Source: Rhizobiaceae bacterium (GTDB lineage Bacteria; Pseudomonadota; Alphaproteobacteria; Rhizobiales; Rhizobiaceae). From it: a stretch of DNA of 64,000 nt. Numbering within the stretch: position 1 is the first letter of the stretch; each line of letters starts with the position of its first letter. Shown here in pieces: positions 35,194-44,845 of this stretch. Under the pieces are notes generated by a model, which was not told where the DNA came from, searched no databases, and worked only from the letters and a program-made list of their open reading frames with translations. The position numbers were made by a program, and so were the translations under genes. The stretch covers positions 1,159,623-1,223,622 of the forward strand of contig JAEPNK010000001.1 in NCBI GenBank assembly GCA_017643495.1. The letters are read 5' to 3'.

Positions 35194-35373
35194 TCAATCA
35201 TCCTTTTCGACGCGATAAACACCATCCTTGCCTTGTCGCAAGGATGTCACGGTCTGTTTTTCCTTTTCTGCTGAACGGGTCTCGGCATTGATGCGGGCCA
35301 TTTCCTTTTTCAAAGCCCGCCATCCAAACCACACAACGCCACCGATCAGGCCGAGTGCTATCAATTGCGGCAT
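35194..35373 (-). CDS. 59-aa single-pass membrane protein
   Basis: Translating the minus strand from ATG 35373, behind a strong GGAGGATGAC site, gives a 59-aa protein starting MPQLIALGLIGGVVWFGWRALK, with one transmembrane helix (3-20). The soluble tail is charged and ends VYRVEKDD. It lies 35 bp downstream of the S49 peptidase stop on the same strand and is probably co-transcribed with it. I do not know a function. The ribosome site, membrane segment and location argue that it is real. Confidence 0.7.
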   Translation of the reverse strand: MPQLIALGLIGGVVWFGWRALKKEMARINAETRSAEKEKQTVTSLRQGKDGVYRVEKDD

Positions 35374-35408
35374 GTCATCCTCCCGTCTTCCAGCGCTTTA
35401 ATCAGGCT

Positions 35409-36266
35409 CTAAAGCCCGTAACGCGCCCGCAATGCTTTTTCTTCTGCCACCGCAGCAAGGTCGTCAACAGTCTGGCTGCCAAACAGTTCCAGATGCGAAT
35501 GGATGCCGTTTCCACCGGTTGCCCGTCCAAGCAGGTTGCGTTTCGGTGTCATCAGCTTGAGTTCAGCCTTGTCACCGTAGCGCTGGCGGACAATGGTTCC
35601 AATATGCCCGAAGCCGTCAATCAGGCCAAGGTCCCTTGAACGAATGCCGGTCCAGAACTTGCCGGTGAATATGTCATCATCATCGCCAAGTTTGCTTCCG
35701 CGCCGCTCTTTTACCATGTCGATGAAGACCTGGTGTATCTCGAGTTGCAATTCCTTGAGATATTCTATGTCTTCTTTCTTTTCCGGCTGGAAAGGGTCTA
35801 GGGTCACCTTGTTTTTGCCTGCCGTGTAGACGCGGCGGTCAATGCCGATTTTCTCGATGGCCCGGTCAAAACCGAAACTGGCGGAAACAACGCCGATGGA
35901 TCCGAGAATCGATGTTTCGTCAGCAAAGATTTCATCACCGGCAATAGCCAGCATGTAGCCACCCGAGGCAGCGACATCTTCCACGAAAACAAGCACTTTC
36001 TTGTTGTGCCTGTCAGCCAGTTCCCGGATGCGTTGATAGATTTGGCGAGACTGGACGGGAGAGCCGCCCGGTGAATTGATGGCAAGTGCGACAGCAGGGG
36101 CTTGCTTGGTCTTGAAGGCCCGTTCAAGCTGCGATGCAACGGTTGCAAGGGACAGTGAGCGGCTTAGCGGGCTGCTGCTCGCCGATATCGCACCGGACAG
36201 GCGAACTACCGGAACGATTACGTTTTTCTTGCCAAACTTTCCGGGCAAAAACTTTCTGAAACTCAT
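35409..36266 (-). CDS. S49-family serine peptidase (SppA/SohB type)
   Basis: The 285-aa protein has the S49 core: LAINSPGGSPVQS near residue 65, VEDVAASGGYMLAIAGDEI with the nucleophilic Ser near 105, and SILGSIGVVSASFGF. The usual catalytic Lys should lie further on (IEKIGIDRRVYTAGKNK). The family degrades signal peptides and other membrane-derived peptides. The N-terminal membrane anchor is weak. The gene follows the methyltransferase gene on the same strand after about 117 bp and precedes the 59-aa gene. Confidence 0.88.
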   Translation of the reverse strand: MSFRKFLPGKFGKKNVIVPVVRLSGAISASSSPLSRSLSLATVASQLERAFKTKQAPAVALAINSPGGSPVQSRQIYQRIRELADRHNKKVLVFVEDVAASGGYMLAIAGDEIFADETSILGSIGVVSASFGFDRAIEKIGIDRRVYTAGKNKVTLDPFQPEKKEDIEYLKELQLEIHQVFIDMVKERRGSKLGDDDDIFTGKFWTGIRSRDLGLIDGFGHIGTIVRQRYGDKAELKLMTPKRNLLGRATGGNGIHSHLELFGSQTVDDLAAVAEEKALRARYGL

Positions 36267-36383
36267 GGCTCTCTTGTTGTACGGGATGAATCAGGTCATT
36301 CACAAATGGTCTGCATGCAAGGTCTTTGCAAGGCCTTTTGCCAATTCTTGCTGTTTTGTAATGAAACCGGCAAACGCAGGCAG

Positions 36384-37193
36384 TCAGATGCCAAGGCCAG
36401 CCTTGCCCCGGAACACATTGTCTGCACATGGCCTGAAACCGCCACCTTCGGCATGGATGACAAAGCCGGGCAGGATCCTCAATGGTGCCAGGGCCCCGCA
36501 AATGCCGCGGACAATCATTCGCTTGGCGGCTTCTTTCTCGCGGGAATGAACCGGTATGATCTCCAGATTACCGAACCGGCCCTGTGAGCATGCGATAACC
36601 TCTCCGAGATTGTCTGTTCGATAGATGATGGACATTGTGCCGCCCGGGCGGACAATTGCTGCTGCGGTGCGGAACCACGCATCAAGGCCTCCTTCAGCCA
36701 TCATGAAGGCTTCCGCACGCATGGCATCGGCAGGGGCACGGGTTCCCCTGGTATTGTAGGGCGGGTTCATGATGACATGATCAACGCTGTCATTTTCAAG
36801 TCCTGCCTTGCGACGCGCCTGGCCAGAAAGGGTGACATCTGCTTCCAGAACCCTGATGCGTGATTGCAGGTGGCGATTTTCTTCAAGCTGGCAGGACTGG
36901 CGGGCCATCTCCGCCATCTCGTGGTTCTTCTCAACAGCAAGCAGGTTCAGCCCGTCGTGACGCTGGAGAGCGGCAAATCCGGCAACCCCTGCGCCGGCAC
37001 CAAGGTCGGCCAGCAGCCCGCAGGTTTCTTCAGGCAGGCTGGCGGCAAGCAGCAACGCATCCATGCCGCTGCGATTGCCCCGTGCTTTTGGTTGCAGCAC
37101 GGAAAACCCGCCATCAAGAAATGCGTCACAGGTTGTCTCCGGAATTGGACTGTCAGTTCCAAAAGCATTTCCGGTTTCGCGGGCAAAAGGCAT
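36384..37193 (-). CDS. TrmN6-like SAM methyltransferase (tRNA1(Val) N6-adenine type)
   Basis: The 269-aa protein has SAM motif I LLADLGAGAGVAGFAAL (residues about 60-75) and the catalytic NPPY motif (VIMNPPYNTRG near residue 137) of N6-adenine methyltransferases. It belongs to the COG4123 group exemplified by E. coli YfiC/TrmN6, which modifies A37 of tRNA1(Val). It lies 14 bp after the DUF2007 gene on the minus strand, and this pair recurs in many alphaproteobacteria. Confidence 0.83.
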   Translation of the reverse strand: MPFARETGNAFGTDSPIPETTCDAFLDGGFSVLQPKARGNRSGMDALLLAASLPEETCGLLADLGAGAGVAGFAALQRHDGLNLLAVEKNHEMAEMARQSCQLEENRHLQSRIRVLEADVTLSGQARRKAGLENDSVDHVIMNPPYNTRGTRAPADAMRAEAFMMAEGGLDAWFRTAAAIVRPGGTMSIIYRTDNLGEVIACSQGRFGNLEIIPVHSREKEAAKRMIVRGICGALAPLRILPGFVIHAEGGGFRPCADNVFRGKAGLGI

Positions 37194-37207
37194 GGTCAGC
37201 TATTCAA

Positions 37208-37438
37208 TCATCTTTTGTGAGTCGTCAGTTCTCTTCCCAGATCTGCTTCCTCTACAAGCTTCCGGGCTTCGTCATGCATGCTTTCTTCGACCATGACGCG
37301 TCGCGGTATAATGCCGATGGAGCCTTCCAGTATGCTCATGTTCTGATCAAGCACCAGATAGACAATGCCGGCTTCATCCAGTAGTGACCCCACATAAGAA
37401 AGCGTCACGGGGTTGTTGGTTGCCAGAAGTTCCTTCAA
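37208..37438 (-). CDS. DUF2007 domain protein
   Basis: A TTG start at 37438, preceded by GGGAG at a 7-nt spacing, gives a 76-aa protein with the typical DUF2007 content: KELLATNNPVTLSYVGSLL at the N-terminus and LEGSIGIIPRRVMV near residue 50. A longer frame from 37666 exists but has no good ribosome site and would run through the divergent promoter. The domain is a small ACT-like or signal-sensing fold of unknown role. It is divergent from the polyprenyl synthetase gene. Confidence 0.82.
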   Translation of the reverse strand: MKELLATNNPVTLSYVGSLLDEAGIVYLVLDQNMSILEGSIGIIPRRVMVEESMHDEARKLVEEADLGRELTTHKR

Positions 37439-37634
37439 GATTGTCTCCCGGTCAGCCAGTGTCCCCAAGATATATGTCGCGAACACGGCTTGGTAGTAAT
37501 TTGCATTCACGTTGCGGTGAAACGCTTTGTCCCCAACAACCCGGATGCGCCAATTTAACACTTGTACCTTTCCCGGGCGAACATTATTTTGCCGCAAAAC
37601 CTTTGCCAGCCAAAAACAGGAAAGCAACCGAACC

Positions 37635-38654
37635 ATGTCAGGTGTCGTCCTCCCGCTTGAAAGCAAGAAAGCAGCTCAGAACGGAATTGACCCTCTGATT
37701 GAGCTGGTCGCCGATGACATGAAAAAGGTCAATTCCCTGATCCTTTCGAAAACCGGCTCGGAAGTCGAAATGATCCCCGAAGTGGCCAAGCACCTGATTG
37801 ACTCCGGTGGCAAGCGCCTGCGCCCGATGATCACGCTCGCCAGTGCACAGATGTGCGGCTATCAGGGCGATGCCCATGTCACGCTTGCAGCCAGTGTAGA
37901 ATTCATGCACACCGCAACGCTGTTGCATGATGATGTGGTTGATGAAAGTGACATGCGCCGAGGCAAGCTTGCTGCGCGAATGCTTTGGGGTAACGAGGCG
38001 AGTGTTCTCGTTGGCGATTTCCTGCTCGGCCAGGCGTTCCGGATGATGGTGGAAGTGGGTTCGCTTCCGGCTCTCGACGTTCTTTCCCATGCTGCCACAG
38101 TGATCGCTGAAGGCGAAGTGTTGCAGCTTTCAACCGCCAAGAACCTGGAAACCACCGAGGACGAATATCTGGAAGTCATCCGTTCCAAGACGGCTGCCCT
38201 TTTCGCCGCTGCTGCCGAAGTCGGACCGATCATTGCTGGCGAGAATGCTTCGCGAATCAGCGGTCTGCGCTCTTACGGCAACAATCTGGGTCTTGCGTTC
38301 CAGCTGATTGACGATGCACTCGACTATGGTGGCAACAAGGGAGACCTTGGCAAGAATATCGGTGATGATTTCCGTGAGGGAAAAGTGACCTTGCCCGTCA
38401 TCCTTGCCTATCGCCGGGGCAATGAAGAGGAGCGCCGCTTCTGGCAGGATGCCATTGTTGAAGGAAAAACCGGCGACGAAGCGCTCCAGAAAGCCATTGA
38501 ACTTCTGGCTGCCCATGGGGCGATCAGCGACACGGTAAGCCGCGCACGGCACTACGCCGAAATGGCCAAGGATGCGCTTGGTACCATGCCGGAAAGTGAG
38601 CATCGTTCCGCTCTGGTTGATGTGCTGGAGTTCTGTGTCAGCCGCGCTGTCTGA
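37635..38654 (+). CDS. Polyprenyl diphosphate synthase (octaprenyl/decaprenyl type)
   Basis: The 339-aa enzyme starts at ATG 37635. The longer frame from 37527 adds a low-quality extension without a ribosome site. It has the first Asp-rich motif DDVVDESDMRRG (residues about 96-107) and the second, DDALDYGG, near residue 230. It condenses isopentenyl diphosphate onto allylic primers to make the long chain for ubiquinone. A UbiA-family prenyltransferase gene at 46718 could use that chain. Confidence 0.93.
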   Translation: MSGVVLPLESKKAAQNGIDPLIELVADDMKKVNSLILSKTGSEVEMIPEVAKHLIDSGGKRLRPMITLASAQMCGYQGDAHVTLAASVEFMHTATLLHDDVVDESDMRRGKLAARMLWGNEASVLVGDFLLGQAFRMMVEVGSLPALDVLSHAATVIAEGEVLQLSTAKNLETTEDEYLEVIRSKTAALFAAAAEVGPIIAGENASRISGLRSYGNNLGLAFQLIDDALDYGGNKGDLGKNIGDDFREGKVTLPVILAYRRGNEEERRFWQDAIVEGKTGDEALQKAIELLAAHGAISDTVSRARHYAEMAKDALGTMPESEHRSALVDVLEFCVSRAV

Positions 38655-38801
38655 ATTTCAGGCACTCAAAACCGGCAGATGGCCTGTATTGCCTGCCTGC
38701 ATGCCTTGCCTTTTGAACTTATTAAGGTCATCTTTCGCACTATGCATGTGAGAAGGGCCATTGTGAGCGCCCGTCAAACAGAAAGTGGCTGAAACATACC
38801 C

Positions 38802-40547
38802 ATGACCAACCCGTTTATCAGGCAATTCAAATCTGCACTGCTCGCAGGATTGTTCGTTTTTGCTGCCCCGCTGACATTCGCCAGTACTGATCTGGATGAA
38901 ACCGCTGGCAATACAGGGGTTGCGGGCAGTTTTCTGGCCTCACGGATTGCGCTGGACGACAATGACGATGATGCAGCGGTGCGTTTTCTGGAACGTGCGA
39001 TCAGTCTCGACAAGGAAAACGCGAAACTGCAGCAAGACCTGTTTGCTTCGCTGGTTGCAAATGGCCGTGTGGAAGATGCTGCAGCACTGGCAAAACGGGC
39101 CAGGGAACTGGGCAATGCCAGAAACCTGCGTGGTTATGTTCTGGCAGCCGATGCGATGCGCAAGCGCACATGGAAGAAAGTGCCTGATGCGCTCAAGGAT
39201 GTGGCAGGTGTCGATCTGGACAGGGCATTGCGCGAGATCACTGCTGCCTGGGGTCTGAGCGGCGGAGCGCAGCCTGAACAGGCAATGTCCCGGCTGGAAG
39301 ATCTGGACGGGCCTGAATGGATCAAGGCCATGACAAATTATCATGGTGGCCTGATGGCTGCAGCCAATGGCAATGATGAACTTGCCCAGACAAAACTTCA
39401 GGCGGTACTGGATAACAGGGCGATCATATCCGTACTGACCGAGACATATATCCGCGCCGTTGAGGCACTGGTCCGCAGCCATAACCGTTCGGGAAACCGC
39501 GAAGAGGCGCGACAGGTTCTGGATTTTGGCCTGTCACTCCTGCCAAACCATCCCCCGTTTGTGCAACTTGATGCGGCCCTGAATTCGGACAAGGTCTTGA
39601 AGCCGCTGCTCACCACCCCCCAACAGGGAATGGCGGAATTGTTCTACAACATTGCGACCGGCATACGCCGGGACGGTGGTGGCAATGTTGCCAAAACCTA
39701 TCTCCAGCTTGCCCATTTTCTCAACCCGCAAAGCGATGTCGTCAAGATTGGTCTGGCAGAGGTCTATCTGCAGCAGCAGTCCTATGAAAAATCGAACACC
39801 TATTATGAGAAGCTGGAAAAGACTTCTCCCTTTCACAGGCTTGCCCATCTCGAAATGGCCAACAACCTTTCCAGGCTTGAGCGTAATGATCAGGCGATCG
39901 AGCAGTTCGAGCATCTGATTGAGGAAGACCCCACGGACATCACCGGATACATTTCTCTGGGTGGTCTTTACAGCCGGGAAGAACGGTATCGCGATGCGGC
40001 AAATATCTATGACCGTGCTGTTGAACAGTTGGGCGAACCCGGGCGGCAGGACTGGAATCTGTTCTTCCGTCGCGGAATTGCCTATGAGCGGCTGAAAGAA
40101 TGGGAAAAGGCGGAGCCGAATTTCAAGCAGTCGCTTGAGCTCTCTGAAGACCAGCCGGAAGTGCTGAACTATCTAGGTTATTCATGGATCGATCAAGGCA
40201 TCAATCTGGATGAAGGCATGGAGATGATCCGCAAGGCGGTTGAATTGCGCCCGCGTTCGGGGTTCATCGTCGACAGTCTCGGTTGGGCACATTACCGGCT
40301 TGGCCAGTATGAAGATGCGGTCCGCGAACTTGAACGTGCGGTTGCTCTCATGCCCCAAGACCCCACCATCAATGATCATCTGGGTGATGCATACTGGAAA
40401 GTCGGTCGGAAACTGGAAGCCACCTTCCAGTGGAAAATCGCACTGGCATCCGAAACAGAACCGGAAAACCCGGAACTGATCCGGAAAAAACTTGCAGAAG
40501 GGCTGAACGAAAGCAACCAGTCGGCGGCCAGGGTTGAGCAGGACTGA
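38802..40547 (+). CDS. TPR-repeat protein, exported
   Basis: This 581-aa protein has a signal peptide (residues 1-27, LLAGLFVFAAPLTFA) and then TPR repeats through most of its length (for example the SYEKSNTYYEKLEKTSPFHRL and YRDAANIYDRAVEQLGEP segments). It is probably periplasmic or outer-membrane-associated and scaffolds other proteins. It lies between the polyprenyl synthetase and ispE genes, as in related alphaproteobacteria. Its stop is one base before the proposed ispE start. Confidence 0.85.
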   Translation: MTNPFIRQFKSALLAGLFVFAAPLTFASTDLDETAGNTGVAGSFLASRIALDDNDDDAAVRFLERAISLDKENAKLQQDLFASLVANGRVEDAAALAKRARELGNARNLRGYVLAADAMRKRTWKKVPDALKDVAGVDLDRALREITAAWGLSGGAQPEQAMSRLEDLDGPEWIKAMTNYHGGLMAAANGNDELAQTKLQAVLDNRAIISVLTETYIRAVEALVRSHNRSGNREEARQVLDFGLSLLPNHPPFVQLDAALNSDKVLKPLLTTPQQGMAELFYNIATGIRRDGGGNVAKTYLQLAHFLNPQSDVVKIGLAEVYLQQQSYEKSNTYYEKLEKTSPFHRLAHLEMANNLSRLERNDQAIEQFEHLIEEDPTDITGYISLGGLYSREERYRDAANIYDRAVEQLGEPGRQDWNLFFRRGIAYERLKEWEKAEPNFKQSLELSEDQPEVLNYLGYSWIDQGINLDEGMEMIRKAVELRPRSGFIVDSLGWAHYRLGQYEDAVRELERAVALMPQDPTINDHLGDAYWKVGRKLEATFQWKIALASETEPENPELIRKKLAEGLNESNQSAARVEQD

Positions 40548-40548
40548 T

Positions 40549-41436
40549 TTGGAGCCCAGCGGGCAGTCTCCTGCCATCGTCTCCCGCATTGCCCATGCAA
40601 AGATCAATCTCGCATTGCATGTTACCGGCAGACGGCCCGATGGCTTTCATCTGCTGGATACGCTCGTTGTGTTTGCCCGATACGGGGACAGGATTTCAGT
40701 CCATCCAAATCCCGGACAGGAAAGCCCTGTCTCGCTTGAAGTTGTCGGCCCTTTTTCAAACAGCCTGGCCAACAATGCCGAAAACCTGGTGGTAAAAGCC
40801 GCAACCTGTTTCCTCGAGGCGCTGCCCCAGCATGACCGCGATGTAAACCCGGTCCGGATTGTTCTGGAAAAGAACCTGCCGGTTGCCAGTGGTATTGGGG
40901 GTGGATCGGCAGATGGCGCTGCAACGCTCCTGGCTCTGGCACAATATTGGAACAGGGAAATAGACCTTGTTTCCGCTGCCCGCAAACTTGGCGCGGACTT
41001 TGCCATGTGCCTGCAATCCCGATCGCTTCGTGCGCGGGGTATCGGCGATGAGATAACCCTCTTGCATATGAAGGAACCCCTGGCACTTCTTCTCGTAAAT
41101 CCGCTGCTTTCGGTATCAACACCGGAGGTTTTCAAAAAGCTGAAGGATCGCAACAATCCGCCGCTGGACCATCTCGCGGGAACAGCTTTTCCTGATGCGC
41201 ATGCGTTGTCGGAAATGCGCAACGACCTCGAGAACCCGGCAATGGAGGTTGAACCGGAAATCAGCCACGTGCTGGAGGCAATTCGCAACTCGGGCAGCCG
41301 GTTGGCGAGGATGAGCGGCTCGGGTGCTACCTGTTTCGGAGTTTTCGATACGCTGGAAGAAGCAGAGAATGCCCGCAAGGAAATTGCAGACCGGCACCCG
41401 CACTGGTGGGCAATTGCAAGTCATAGTACCGTTTGA
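40549..41436 (+). CDS. ispE: 4-diphosphocytidyl-2-C-methyl-D-erythritol kinase
   Basis: The TTG at 40549 has AGGA at 40540-40543 with 5-nt spacing and begins one base after the TPR stop, so it is preferred over the TTG at 40534, which lacks a ribosome site. The 295-aa protein has AKINLALHVTGRRPDGFH and the GHMP-kinase motif LPVASGIGGGSADGAATL near residue 105. IspE phosphorylates the CDP-methylerythritol intermediate of the non-mevalonate isoprenoid pathway, which suits the adjacent polyprenyl synthase. Confidence 0.92.
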   Translation: MEPSGQSPAIVSRIAHAKINLALHVTGRRPDGFHLLDTLVVFARYGDRISVHPNPGQESPVSLEVVGPFSNSLANNAENLVVKAATCFLEALPQHDRDVNPVRIVLEKNLPVASGIGGGSADGAATLLALAQYWNREIDLVSAARKLGADFAMCLQSRSLRARGIGDEITLLHMKEPLALLLVNPLLSVSTPEVFKKLKDRNNPPLDHLAGTAFPDAHALSEMRNDLENPAMEVEPEISHVLEAIRNSGSRLARMSGSGATCFGVFDTLEEAENARKEIADRHPHWWAIASHSTV

Positions 41437-41461
41437 CAGAACCACACAGAGAAACTGAATC

Positions 41462-42010
41462 ATGTCCCGTATTGATGAGACCCGCCCCTTCATACCCGTT
41501 GGTATTGCCGTTCTGACAGTATCCGATACCCGCTCTCTTGCAGAAGACCGGTCTGGTAATACCTTGGCAGAACGTATCGAAAAGGCTGGCCACAAGCTGG
41601 TTGACCGGGCAATCGTGACCGATGACATTCCGCGGATACGTGAACAGGTGGAAACCTGGATTGCGGATGAAAAAATTGATGTCGTCATCACAACCGGTGG
41701 CACCGGGTTTACCGGGCGGGACGTGACACCCGATGCCCTCGAACCTCTCTTTGAGAAGCGGATGGATGGTTTTTCGGAAGTCTTTCACCGGATCAGCTAT
41801 GACAAGATCGGAACTTCGACAATCCAGTCGCGTGCAACCGGCGGTGTTGCGGGCGCAACATTCATCTTCTGCCTGCCCGGTTCACCCGGCGCCTGCAAGG
41901 ATGCGTGGGACGGGATTTTGTCAAACCAGTTGAACTACCAGCACATGCCCTGCAATTTCGTGGAAATCATGCCGCGGCTGGATGAGCATCTCAAACGGTC
42001 AAAGGGATAA
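41462..42010 (+). CDS. moaB: Molybdenum cofactor biosynthesis protein MoaB/MogA family
   Basis: The 182-aa protein has the MoCF-binding fold: DTRSLAEDRSGNTL at the N-terminus and the conserved TGGTGFTGRDVTPDAL near residue 85 that binds molybdopterin. The family adenylylates molybdopterin during cofactor maturation. It follows ispE by 25 bp and precedes glyS, the order common in Hyphomicrobiales. Confidence 0.9.
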   Translation: MSRIDETRPFIPVGIAVLTVSDTRSLAEDRSGNTLAERIEKAGHKLVDRAIVTDDIPRIREQVETWIADEKIDVVITTGGTGFTGRDVTPDALEPLFEKRMDGFSEVFHRISYDKIGTSTIQSRATGGVAGATFIFCLPGSPGACKDAWDGILSNQLNYQHMPCNFVEIMPRLDEHLKRSKG

Positions 42011-42149
42011 AGGACGGCAACCGTCCAGTCCTGAAATGCTGTTTGCCCGGGGAGTGGTGTCATTCCCATATTTCGTGCCGGAACAGGTGACTTTGTATTG
42101 GTCCCTTGCTATGTGGCATTGAAAATTCAATACGGAAAAGTTTCTCCCG

Positions 42150-44321
42150 ATGCCCGACCTTTTGCTTGAACTCTTCAGCGAAGAAATACCTGCCCGGATG
42201 CAACGCAAGGCTGCCGGCGATTTGCGTGCCGCTGTTACCAATGCGCTGGTTGATGCCGGCCTGACCTATGAAGGGGTAAAGGAATACTGGACGCCGCGCC
42301 GTCTGGTGCTGGATGTTCGCGGGCTTTCTGCCCGTTCTGCGGACATTCGCGAAGAGCGCAAAGGGCCGCGCACGGATGCTCCGGAAAAAGCGGTTGCAGG
42401 GTTTCTTCGCGGTGCCGGGCTGGAAAGCATCGATCAGGCCGAAATCCGCAATGATCCCAAAAAGGGAGATTTCTACGTGGCCGTGATTGAAAAGGCCGGT
42501 CGGGATGCTGCCGGAATTGTTTCAGAGGTATTGCCGGGGATTATCAAGAGCTTTCCATGGCCGAAGTCCATGCGCTGGGGCGCCGCTTCTTCACAAGCCG
42601 GTGCACTGAAATGGGTGCGCCCGCTGCAATCAATTCTCTGCCTGTTCGGACCGGAAACCGAAGAAATGGAAATCGTTCCATTCGAGGTGAGCGGCATTGC
42701 GTCCGGGAACCTCACTCGCGGACACCGTTTCATGGCACCGGATGCTTTTGCCGTGAAACATTTTGACGATTATGCCGACAAGCTGGAAAAGGCATTCGTG
42801 ATGCTGGATGCCGAAACGCGCAAGGAAACCATTCTTGCCGAGGCGCGCAACCTGACATTTGCTCAAGGTTATGATCTGGTTGACGATCCGGGCCTGCTGG
42901 AAGAGGTTTCCGGTCTGGTGGAATGGCCGGTTGTCCTGATGGGCGAGTTCGATGAAGCCTTTCTCGACATTCCGGCAGAGGTGATCCAGCTCACGATCCG
43001 CGAAAACCAGAAGTGCTTTGTGGTGGCAAACGGGGGCGGAAACGAAGGCGAGAGTGCGCCAACGCTTGCCAACCGTTTCATTCTGGTTTCCAACATCGTG
43101 CCGAAAGATGGCGGCACGGAGGTTTCCCGTGGCAATGCCAAAGTGGTCAATGCACGGCTTTCGGATGCAAAATTCTTCTGGGAAAGCGACCTCCAGCAAA
43201 TTGCTTCTGATGAAGGGTTTGAACCGTGGATCAGGAAGCTTGATGACGTCACGTTTCACAAGTTGCTTGGTTCCCAGGGACAGCGGGTTGAACGGATCGT
43301 CGAACTGGCAGGGGAACTTGCAGACGTTGTGGGTGCTGACCCCGATCTTGTTAAACAGGCTGCCCGGCTGTGCAAGGCGGATTTGAATTCGGCAATGGTG
43401 TACGAGTTTCCTGAAGTTCAGGGACTGATGGGACGTTATTATGCAGAACGTGCCGATATGCCTGCACCAGTGGCTGCAGCGATACAGGAACACTATTCGC
43501 CGCTCGGCCCCTCCGACAGTGTGCCGTCTGATCCGGTTTCCGCAACCGTGGCGCTGGCTGACAAGTTGGACACACTGATTGCTTTCTGGGCAATCGATGA
43601 AAAGCCCACCGGCTCAAAAGACCCTTATGCTCTCCGCCGCGCTGCGTTGGGGGTGAACAGGATATGTATCGAGCACAATCTTAACCGGCTGGATATCCTA
43701 CACTTTGCAATGAAAACAGCTGATAAATACTGGAGTAATACGGATGCGCTAGTTATTGCATCTTCTTTGGCGGAATTCCTGATTGACCGGTTGAAGGTGC
43801 AGTTGCGGGATCGTGGTATTTCCCACGAAGTGGTGGATGCCGTGGCTCATCAGGGGATAATGGTCCCGGATAGCGAGAAATCTCCAGGAATGGGTAATGT
43901 TCGGACCATCGCGATTATTGAACGCACAGCAGATGCCCTGGACCGGTTTTTGAAAACCGAAGACGGGAAAAACCTGCTTGAGGGATACAAACGGGCTGCA
44001 AATATTCTGGCGGCGGAAGAGAAGAAAGAGACAAGGATTGCAGATGCGGTTTCTTCCTCTCTTTTGACTGTGGATGAGGAAACAGCCTTGAACGAGGCAA
44101 TAGACAAGGCCGTCTCACAGGCCGAAGAAGCCGTTGCAAACCAGAATTTTGAAGCGGCCATGACGGCACTTGCCGGCTTGCGTGAGCCGGTGGATGCATT
44201 TTTTGAAAATGTCATGGTGAATGACGAGGATGAGAAAATACGGGCAAACCGCCTTGCACTCCTGACCCGTATTAGAAATGCAACGGCCACGGTTGCAGAC
44301 TTTGGCAAGATAAGCGGTTAG
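42150..44321 (+). CDS. glyS: Glycine-tRNA ligase beta subunit
   Basis: The 723-aa protein begins [18 protein letters not shown], diagnostic of GlyS, and has the NPTP-free body of bacterial beta subunits with the KSMRWG and RENQKCFVV segments. It binds tRNA-Gly while GlyQ carries the catalytic site. It is on the plus strand about 8.5 kb from glyQ (minus strand), with the housekeeping block 33853-42010 between them. Confidence 0.96.
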   Translation: MPDLLLELFSEEIPARMQRKAAGDLRAAVTNALVDAGLTYEGVKEYWTPRRLVLDVRGLSARSADIREERKGPRTDAPEKAVAGFLRGAGLESIDQAEIRNDPKKGDFYVAVIEKAGRDAAGIVSEVLPGIIKSFPWPKSMRWGAASSQAGALKWVRPLQSILCLFGPETEEMEIVPFEVSGIASGNLTRGHRFMAPDAFAVKHFDDYADKLEKAFVMLDAETRKETILAEARNLTFAQGYDLVDDPGLLEEVSGLVEWPVVLMGEFDEAFLDIPAEVIQLTIRENQKCFVVANGGGNEGESAPTLANRFILVSNIVPKDGGTEVSRGNAKVVNARLSDAKFFWESDLQQIASDEGFEPWIRKLDDVTFHKLLGSQGQRVERIVELAGELADVVGADPDLVKQAARLCKADLNSAMVYEFPEVQGLMGRYYAERADMPAPVAAAIQEHYSPLGPSDSVPSDPVSATVALADKLDTLIAFWAIDEKPTGSKDPYALRRAALGVNRICIEHNLNRLDILHFAMKTADKYWSNTDALVIASSLAEFLIDRLKVQLRDRGISHEVVDAVAHQGIMVPDSEKSPGMGNVRTIAIIERTADALDRFLKTEDGKNLLEGYKRAANILAAEEKKETRIADAVSSSLLTVDEETALNEAIDKAVSQAEEAVANQNFEAAMTALAGLREPVDAFFENVMVNDEDEKIRANRLALLTRIRNATATVADFGKISG

Positions 44322-44384
44322 CCGGGATCGGGAACCATTCTCCCGGTTGCATCATTGACACAGTGATGTAACCAGGAGGGACCC

Positions 44385-44732
44385 ATGTTTTCACGTAAAA
44401 TGATTATGGCGGTCGGCGCATGTGCAATGCTTGCCACGCCTGCATCCGCTTTTCAGCCCGGCTCATCAAATCCGGCAACAGGAATTACACCGGCAAGTTC
44501 AACCGGAGTGATTGATGTACGACACCGTCCGCGCCACGGACCAAATCACGGCAAACGCCGTGTTCACTGTCACCGTGATGCCCTGAACCACAGGGGTTAT
44601 CGCAGGTTGCACCGGCATGTAGGCCGGCGCTGTGCGGTACGCGTGCTGCGGCCACGTTTCGGCAAACGCCATCGTGACCGCCGCCACAATGATTTCTGCG
44701 TACAGATCGGACCGATCCGCTATTGTGAATAA
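44385..44732 (+). CDS. His/Arg-rich exported small protein
   Basis: The 115-aa protein has a signal peptide (residues 1-22, MIMAVGACAMLATPASA) and a mature part exceptionally rich in Arg and His (RHRPRHGPNHGKRRVHCHRD and RRLHRHVGRRC), with four Cys (HC, RRC, FC, YC) and the final residues CE. It is preceded by AGGAGGG. The composition suggests metal or nucleic acid/anionic surface binding in the periplasm, but I do not recognise a family. The gene is single and ends in a good terminator. Confidence 0.7.
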   Translation: MFSRKMIMAVGACAMLATPASAFQPGSSNPATGITPASSTGVIDVRHRPRHGPNHGKRRVHCHRDALNHRGYRRLHRHVGRRCAVRVLRPRFGKRHRDRRHNDFCVQIGPIRYCE

Positions 44733-44753
44733 GCGTTGACAGGTTCGATCCGG

Positions 44754-44787
44754 AAAAAGGGGCGAGTGGAGGAGTTCGCCCCTTTTT
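44754..44787 (+). terminator. Rho-independent terminator after the 44385 gene
   Basis: Perfect 12-bp arms AAAAAGGGGCGA (44754-44765) and TCGCCCCTTTTT (44776-44787) enclose a 10-nt loop, with a terminal T-run. The AT ends let it function in both directions, although the next gene rightward (44846) is in the same direction. Confidence 0.8.
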
Positions 44788-44845
44788 CATTGGTGTGATG
44801 ATGCTATACCTGCGGTCAACACGACCAATCGAGAAGGATTTGCCC

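Noticed and set aside
44322-44346. CCGGGA/TCCCGG hairpin after glyS
   Set aside because: The stem is only 6 bp with a 13-nt loop and no T-run follows, so it is too weak to call as a terminator.
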